Below are positions 33,515 through 38,267 of a stretch of 38,267 nt of DNA, in pieces (within the stretch, counting starts at the first letter, position 1; each line of letters starts with the position of its first letter). Source of the stretch: Erysipelotrichaceae bacterium. GTDB lineage: Bacteria > Bacillota_I > Bacilli_A > Erysipelotrichales > Coprobacillaceae. The DNA is taken from the NCBI GenBank assembly GCA_021770925.1, contig JAETPY010000019.1, positions 1 to 38,267 on the forward strand, given 5' to 3'. The notes under the pieces were generated by a model. The model saw nothing but the letters and a program-made list of their open reading frames with translations, did not search any database and was not told the DNA's origin. The position numbers were made by a program, and so were the translations under genes.

Positions 33515-35322
33515 AAATCTGCCATATCATTGACAAATTTTAGTAATGATACATATGAATATATTTTAGCTGTTGAAGAAGATACAAAAGCAATAAAAGT
33601 GGCAGTAGATTATGATGGTAAGACAAAATTGATGTTAACAATGATACATTAGTAGGAAATATAATTTCATCGAATGATTTAAGGGGGAGAATTAATGATG
33701 GATATGTTATGGCGGCAGCTAATGATGGTATTACAAAAAGGGTTTATCATATTCAAGTGATTAAACCATATAATCAAAACACAGAAGTATTAAAAATAGA
33801 ATTAGATAATCATGAAATTACGGATAAATTTAATGAGCAGGGAAATCTTAAAACTATTGTTTATAATGATCAAGTGGTTATAGATATAGCATGTCAAGAC
33901 AACCAAGCTCTAATAGAAATTAGTAGTGGGAAAGAAAGATTTGAAAAGATGGGAGAAATTATTCAATCAATAAATATTTATAAGGAATCACTAGTAATTG
34001 ATATTGTAATTACTTTACCTGATGGTAATTATAAGGAAAAGTGTCATCTTGATTTACAAAAAGCTTCTTATCTGTCAGATTTAATATGGAATGATAGTGC
34101 AACAGCAGGTTATGGTGAGATTCAAAAAGATAAAGTATCAAGCGGCTTAGCAATTTGTTTACCAGATGAAAATGGTAATCTAGTTAGATTTGATAAGGGA
34201 ATTGGGACTCATGCTCAATCAATTATTTCATATGATGTAGAGGGTAAAGGATATCAGCGTTTATAAGGATATGTAGGAATAGATTATGCTAAGTTTAATG
34301 ATGGTTATGATGGGGTACAGTTTGAGATATATGGTGATGATACTAAATGATTTGATAGTGGCATAATGTTAAGTAAAACGCCAATGAAATATTTTGATGT
34401 TGTTGTTGCAAAAGTAATAACTTTAAAAGCCTTACAAGGGGATAATAATTGGAATGATCATTCAGATTAGGTAGATATTAAATTTACTTCAGAATTTATG
34501 ACAACATCAATTAAATATTATAATCAAACTATATTGCCTAGTGAAGATGGTATAATTACTTCAAGCATTCAAGATGATTTAATTGAGGAAAATACATTTG
34601 TAACATATACGTTTACATCAAATGATGGTTGTTCTTTAAAAGAGGCCAAAATTAATGGTAATACTGTATCATTAGATAATAATCAATATACAATCAGTGA
34701 TGTTCAGGAAAATATTGATGTTGAAGCAGTTTTTGAAAAAACAGTTTTGAAATTAATAAAAATGCTTTATCAATTGTCATCGAAATGGCTAAAAATGCTG
34801 ATTTAGAAAAAGTCGTACCAGCTGTAGTTAAAGAATTCAATGAAGCTTTAACAAATGCTAAAGACGTATATGACAATACTAAGGCAACACAGGAATATTT
34901 TAGCTAATGAAAATGCAATGCAGGAAGAAGTAAATGAAACATATACAAAATTAATTAAAGCATTTTTAGAACTAAGATTTAAACCAAATAAGGATTTATT
35001 AAATGAATTAATCAATAAAGCAAATGGATTAAGTGAAGCAAATTATACAGCATCATCATGGAAAGTGATGAATGAAGTATTGAATGATGCAATAGTAGTA
35101 TTAAATGATGCAGAAGCTAATCAAGTAGAAGTAAATAAAGTAAAAGATGTATTAGCAAAACGATTAGCAGGATTAGTGGCGGATTCAGCAGTGGAAACAG
35201 TAAAACCGGAAGATAAAACAGCAAGTGTAAAGACTGGTGACGACAGTGTGATTGCTACAACAATTACATTAATGCCATTAAGTTTAGCTGGATATTATAT
35301 TTTTAAAAAGAAAAAATTTTAG
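33515..35322 (+). pseudogene. Decayed surface protein gene: NPCBM, FIVAR and wall-anchor remnants
   Basis: Reading through interruptions gives one protein. It has an Ig-like/cadherin-type part (LTNFSNDTYEYILAVEEDTK, IDVNNDTLVGNIISSNDL), an NPCBM-type carbohydrate-binding domain (YLSDLIWNDSATAGYGEI, KGIGTHAQSIISYDV, VGIDYAKFNDGYDGVQFEIY, NNWNDHSD) and a FIVAR repeat. It ends with the anchor VKTGDD plus a hydrophobic helix and KKKKF. Damage: frameshifts near 33627 (one A lost), 34745 and 34890, and nonsense codons at 34264 (TAA), 34348 (TGA) and 34468 (TAG), all in NPCBM; no start codon upstream. NPCBM domains accompany glycosidases such as GH98, so this was probably an extracellular glycan-active enzyme. 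Its last 400 bases closely resemble the gene ending at 408. Short open frames inside should not be taken as separate genes. Confidence 0.8.
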
Positions 35323-35364
35323 ATTAGTTCTTATAAAATTTTATAGAAAATAAAATAATTCAGG

Positions 35365-35400
35365 TAAGAAGTGTGAGTGTTTTGCACTTCTTATTATTTA
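35365..35400 (+). terminator. Terminator-like hairpin after the decayed surface gene
   Basis: TAAGAAGTG (35365-35373) pairs with CACTTCTTA (35385-35393), followed by a broken T-run (TTATTATTT). Confidence 0.5.
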
Positions 35401-35783
35401 AAATGTCGAGTATGATGAATTTAGCAAAGTATGAATAATATTGTAAGTAGTAGTTGTTAGGGCTGGTGTAATTAGTTAGACAGACATCAGTAACTAGTTT
35501 AGTGATAAGCATAAAAGTTTTTTGCCTTTGATACAATACTATCAGATTTATAAGTGGGTTATGACATTTTTATAAATTGAAATTTATATCTTTAATTGTA
35601 GTATTTTTCATAATGCTGTTTTTAAATTCATTTTTTTGTATAATATTATATCAATTTCAACATGTTTTTAAGTTACTATATGTATATTTGCAATATCATC
35701 AATGTTGACTTTATTGTTGTTTATTGTTTTTAACATTCAAATAAAAAAAACTTGATTTAATGTTAATTATCCATTAAAATTAA

Positions 35784-35789
35784 TATAAT
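35784..35789 (+). promoter_or_regulatory. Candidate -10 for the three-gene peptidase module
   Basis: TATAAT about 110 bases before ATG 35897; no convincing -35. If used, the transcript contains the long inverted repeat at 35812-35844. The rest of 35400-35780 holds no gene that I can see. Confidence 0.35.
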
Positions 35790-35811
35790 CATTATGTATA
35801 AGAGATACGAA

Positions 35812-35844
35812 CTTGCTGAAACGCTTATAAGCGTTGTTAGCAAG
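35812..35844 (+). repeat. Long inverted repeat upstream of the peptidase module
   Basis: The centre AACGCTTATAAGCGTT (35820-35835) is a perfect 16-bp palindrome; CTTGCT and AGCAAG flank it as a second pairing block with 2-3 nt unpaired between. It is notably GC-richer than its surroundings and has no T-run. It could be an operator for a dimeric regulator or a leader RNA hairpin. Confidence 0.65.
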
Positions 35845-35896
35845 CTGCTGGAATATATATAAGATTATTTGGTAGTATTGTTAAGGAGGAAATTTT

Positions 35897-36229
35897 ATGG
35901 AGAATAAGGATGCTTTTTATACTTATTTAGGATTCGAAGAAATGGAAACATCAGATGGATTTAAAAATTTTATACCTAATACAGATTTGATATTTAAAAC
36001 AGCAAGTGTATCTTCAGAAGAAATTGGGAAGGAAATAGCTGAAATTAGTTCTAATATAATTAGTCAACTAGATAAAATAAAAATGGCTACAGATGATTCG
36101 TCCTATGCTATTGATGAAGTTGGTATAAAGCTTGTACTTACAGAAGAGGGAAAAGTATCTTTTTTGTCTGCAGCTGGTGTGTCGGGTGGAATAAGCGAAA
36201 CAATTGAGTTAAAAATTAAAAAAAAATAG
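35897..36229 (+). CDS. Trypsin-co-occurring domain 1 (CU044_2847-like) protein
   Basis: The 110-residue protein has no signal or membrane segment. After an N-terminal variable part there is a helix (EEIGKEIAEISSNIISQLDKI) and then a strand set, IDEVGIKLVLTEEGKVSFLSAAGVSGGISETIELKI. This matches the Trypco1 pattern: a central 'veVeFGl.l..e.g.vi' strand pair, small-residue stretch, final 'v.l.w' strand. Trypco1 proteins are described as partners of trypsin-like proteases in predicted bacterial conflict systems. Here the neighbour, 11 bases downstream, is instead a papain-like peptidase. A strong AAGGAGG precedes the start. The match is by remembered pattern, and this short domain diverges easily. 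Confidence 0.6.
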   Translation: MENKDAFYTYLGFEEMETSDGFKNFIPNTDLIFKTASVSSEEIGKEIAEISSNIISQLDKIKMATDDSSYAIDEVGIKLVLTEEGKVSFLSAAGVSGGISETIELKIKKK

Positions 36230-36240
36230 GTATTTAAATT

Positions 36241-37902
36241 ATGACTAATGAATTTGATTATTTAGAGGGGATAAATAAAAGTGCACCGTCTTTTTATTTG
36301 ATAAGAAATGGTGATAATAGGGTGGAAGATGTAAAAAATTTTTTAAAACAAACTAAATTATCTGATTATTTAAGTAATAAAAAAGAAAAGAAAAATATTT
36401 CATCATATTATCAGGAGAAATTAAAGAATCATATTAATAATTTTCAAAATATAATTGATATGATTGATGGAGATATAACATTTATATATGAGCCTATTTA
36501 CGTAGATAAGTTATATAGAGATACCTATTATCATTATCATTCAGAAAAGCATTGTCATATTGAAAGAAATTGTAAAAGAATATTTATTTTAAAAGATAGA
36601 TGGGAGCCTATAAATTTATATGATATAAGTAGACATGATGAAATACAAAAAAATTTAGTAGGTTGTGTTGTAATAAGACCTATGATGAGTTCACCAATAG
36701 GAAGAGTTTTAATAGATCCATTTAAGACCAATATAAAAAGTTGTTATATAAGAACAACAAAATTATCTGTGATCTTATTAGGACAAAAATATGAAATAAA
36801 CTGCTACCCATTTACCGCACAAGATAATGAATATATGCGATGTGCTGAAACTTCACTTTGGACGATTTTAGAATACTGCGGTTTTCGCTATTCTGAATAT
36901 AGAACAATATTACCAAACGAATTTATAAAAGAATTAGAGCCAATAAGTGTAGAAAGGGTTCTGCCTTCTAAAGGGTTAGATATTTCGAAAAAATCTTTGC
37001 TTTTAAAGAAATTTGGATTTTATCCAAGGGTATATACTTATGATACTTATAAAAAATATTTTATGTCGGGTCATACTGTTTTTAAAAATATTTTTTATTC
37101 TTATGTTCAATCGGGATTTCCAATTTCAATGACTATAACTAGTAAAAAGTTGCAAAAGCATGCAGTTGTTTGTATTGGACATGGGGAAATAAATTATGAT
37201 AAAAATCTCAATGATACAAAAAAACTTATATTTAAAGATGCAAGAGAAATTGAATTTATTAATTTTTCTGAGTTAATAGATCAATATGTAATAATGGACG
37301 ATAATCAAACGCCATATCGCTTGGAAAATTATAATAGATTTTCTATTGATCATTGTGCTCAAATAGTTATGTTTATTGTTCCATTATACAAAAAAATATT
37401 TATGGATGTTAAAACGGCATATGTTATTTTTGAAACATATATAGAGGATTATATTAAAGAAATAAGTAGTTATGTGAGAGAACATGCTGTAGATAAAAAT
37501 AATTATAAAGTAATTCAAAATATTTTTTTAACATCTTCAAGAAATTATCATATATTTAAAGTAGAAAAATCAAAAAGCTATACTGAAAAGTATCTTTATT
37601 CATCTTTACCATTACCAAGATTTATTTGGATTATGGAGTTGGGAATTTATAATGATGTTAAAGATAGTCATAAAGTTTTTGCAGAAGTTGTTTTGGATGC
37701 TACAGTAGAAGTGCCAAATTTTGAATACAATACTTTAAATAATAATGGATGTATGATTTTACATCGAATAGGGAAACATATAGGGTATACAGTATTTAAT
37801 GAGGATTATTCACAGATGTCAAAACGATTTGTCGCAAATACAGAAGATATTTTTGAAGATAGTTTTGAAATGTTTGATAAAAATCTAGAATTTAAAATGT
37901 AG
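36241..37902 (+). CDS. Predicted papain-fold (C39-like) cysteine peptidase, putative effector
   Basis: The 553-residue cytosolic protein has no signal peptide. About residues 1-150 are helical and His/Tyr-rich (YYHYHSEKHCHIERNC). A core follows: VGCVVIRPMMSSPIGRVLI, then PFTAQDNEYMRCAETSLWT with a possible oxyanion Gln194 and nucleophile Cys201. Further on, LQKHAVVCIGHG offers catalytic His307 and YVIMDDNQTPY an Asp353/354. Spacing and order (Gln, Cys, His, Asp) fit the papain/C39-like superfamily. I recall uncharacterised bacterial proteins with the same 'RP...IGR...PF..QD....CA...LW' layout; none has a known role. The C-terminal 200 residues are unassigned. With the Trypco1-like protein upstream and a small protein after it, it forms a compact operon. 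The 'protease effector' role is inference. Confidence 0.6.
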   Translation: MTNEFDYLEGINKSAPSFYLIRNGDNRVEDVKNFLKQTKLSDYLSNKKEKKNISSYYQEKLKNHINNFQNIIDMIDGDITFIYEPIYVDKLYRDTYYHYHSEKHCHIERNCKRIFILKDRWEPINLYDISRHDEIQKNLVGCVVIRPMMSSPIGRVLIDPFKTNIKSCYIRTTKLSVILLGQKYEINCYPFTAQDNEYMRCAETSLWTILEYCGFRYSEYRTILPNEFIKELEPISVERVLPSKGLDISKKSLLLKKFGFYPRVYTYDTYKKYFMSGHTVFKNIFYSYVQSGFPISMTITSKKLQKHAVVCIGHGEINYDKNLNDTKKLIFKDAREIEFINFSELIDQYVIMDDNQTPYRLENYNRFSIDHCAQIVMFIVPLYKKIFMDVKTAYVIFETYIEDYIKEISSYVREHAVDKNNYKVIQNIFLTSSRNYHIFKVEKSKSYTEKYLYSSLPLPRFIWIMELGIYNDVKDSHKVFAEVVLDATVEVPNFEYNTLNNNGCMILHRIGKHIGYTVFNEDYSQMSKRFVANTEDIFEDSFEMFDKNLEFKM

Positions 37903-37916
37903 AAGGAGGAGAATGA

Positions 37917-38099
37917 GTGTATTTGGATTTAGATTTTTGTACATCATTTATTGTAATTCTTAATGATGAACAGAAAAAAAGAAAAAAAGAAATTGATAAA
38001 ATGAATAAAGAACGTTTAGAAAATGCGTTATTTAGTATTAAAGAGGATAACAATTTGGAACATGAATGCTATTATGATGCATTAGAAAAAGGATACTAA
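37917..38099 (+). CDS. Small charged protein, third gene of the peptidase module
   Basis: The 60-residue protein starts at GTG 37917, with AGGAGG 7 bases upstream; ATG 37913 is too close to the ribosome binding site and gives only 16 codons. A short hydrophobic start (CTSFIVIL) leads to a highly charged helix (DEQKKRKKEIDKMNKERLEN) and an acidic end (EDNNLEHECYYDALEKGY). The pattern suggests a coiled coil. It lies 14 bases after the peptidase gene and before a terminator, so it belongs to that operon, perhaps as a regulator or inhibitor. No family known to me. Confidence 0.5.
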   Translation: MYLDLDFCTSFIVILNDEQKKRKKEIDKMNKERLENALFSIKEDNNLEHECYYDALEKGY

Positions 38100-38147
38100 T
38101 TCAGTCAATGGTATTAAGTTAAGAGAAAACGAAATATCATAGAATTA

Positions 38148-38192
38148 AGAAAAGGTGTTTGTTAAAACTAAGATAACCACCTTTTCTATTAT
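38148..38192 (+). terminator. Terminator of the peptidase module
   Basis: AGAAAAGGTG (38148-38157) pairs with CACCTTTTCT (38178-38187), followed by a T-rich tail (ATTATTTC). The last 75 bases of the window show no feature. Confidence 0.65.
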
Positions 38193-38267
38193 TTCTAAAT
38201 CAAAGTTGAAAAATAGTTATTTTAGACATACTTGAAAAGAACTAGCACCTAGCTCAAAAAATTTTGT

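Noticed and set aside
33709-34266. Separate 185-residue gene inside the decayed surface locus
   Set aside because: The frame continues on both sides after single lesions and starts mid-domain, so it is a fragment of the pseudogene.
34264-34470. Possible recoding of TGA/TAG as Trp in the NPCBM region
   Set aside because: Other genes in the window use TGG for Trp and TGA/TAG as stops, and this gene also has frameshifts, so ordinary decay is simpler.

Overview
The window comes from a low-GC Gram-positive bacterium. AGGAGG-type ribosome binding sites, extended -10 promoters (TGnTATAAT), rho-independent terminators, lipoproteins and C-terminal wall-anchor tails all fit Firmicutes. Gene content (FIVAR surface proteins with a TGD-type anchor, HPr, a glycogen set, dimeric dUTPase, LuxS) suggests a gut member of the Erysipelotrichia (Coprobacillus/Thomasclavelia-like). 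The taxonomic call is inference; no rRNA gene is present.

Layout. 1-3.65 kb: the C-terminal end of a FIVAR surface protein, a DUF6465-like small protein, a WG-repeat lipoprotein and a membrane-anchored methyltransferase. 3.7-10.25 kb: a probable corrinoid (vitamin B12) salvage island. A structured leader RNA with an attenuator-like terminator precedes a DUF4430 lipoprotein, EcfT, a fused double ECF ATPase, an ECF S component and a surface alpha/alpha-toroid protein. HPr, YbaK and the corrinoid adenosyltransferase follow. The DUF4430 and toroid proteins resemble the two domains of animal transcobalamin/intrinsic factor, split into separate genes around the transporter. 10.3-12.0 kb: phosphoglucomutase. 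12.4-13.7 kb (minus): a decaying accessory cluster with an ImmA/IrrE-type protease broken at an A7 tract. 14.2-16.1 kb: an EetB-EetA pair (minus) divergent from ApbE, a reduced flavin-based extracellular electron transfer locus.

16.6-28.9 kb: glycogen metabolism (glgB-glgP, then pulA) interrupted by a 20-repeat CRISPR array that has its own leader promoter but no cas genes in the window. pulA appears to be co-transcribed with pth and mfd. A candidate CcpA (cre) site precedes glgB and another precedes the HPr gene. 29-30.4 kb: small, broken or doubtful genes, including a mini-ORF whose perfect Shine-Dalgarno can be sequestered in a hairpin. 30.4-32.9 kb: dut and yigZ (minus), then degV-luxS (plus, overlapping).

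33.5-35.3 kb: a heavily decayed NPCBM/FIVAR surface-protein gene, paralogous at its 3' end to the gene at the left edge. 35.9-38.1 kb: a three-gene module of a Trypsin-co-occurring-domain-1-like protein, a predicted papain-fold cysteine peptidase and a charged 60-residue protein, preceded by a long inverted repeat. This is the best candidate for an undescribed system, possibly a protease-based conflict or defence module. The split-transcobalamin import operon is the second. Everything is read by eye; family assignments rest on remembered motifs and no database search was run.
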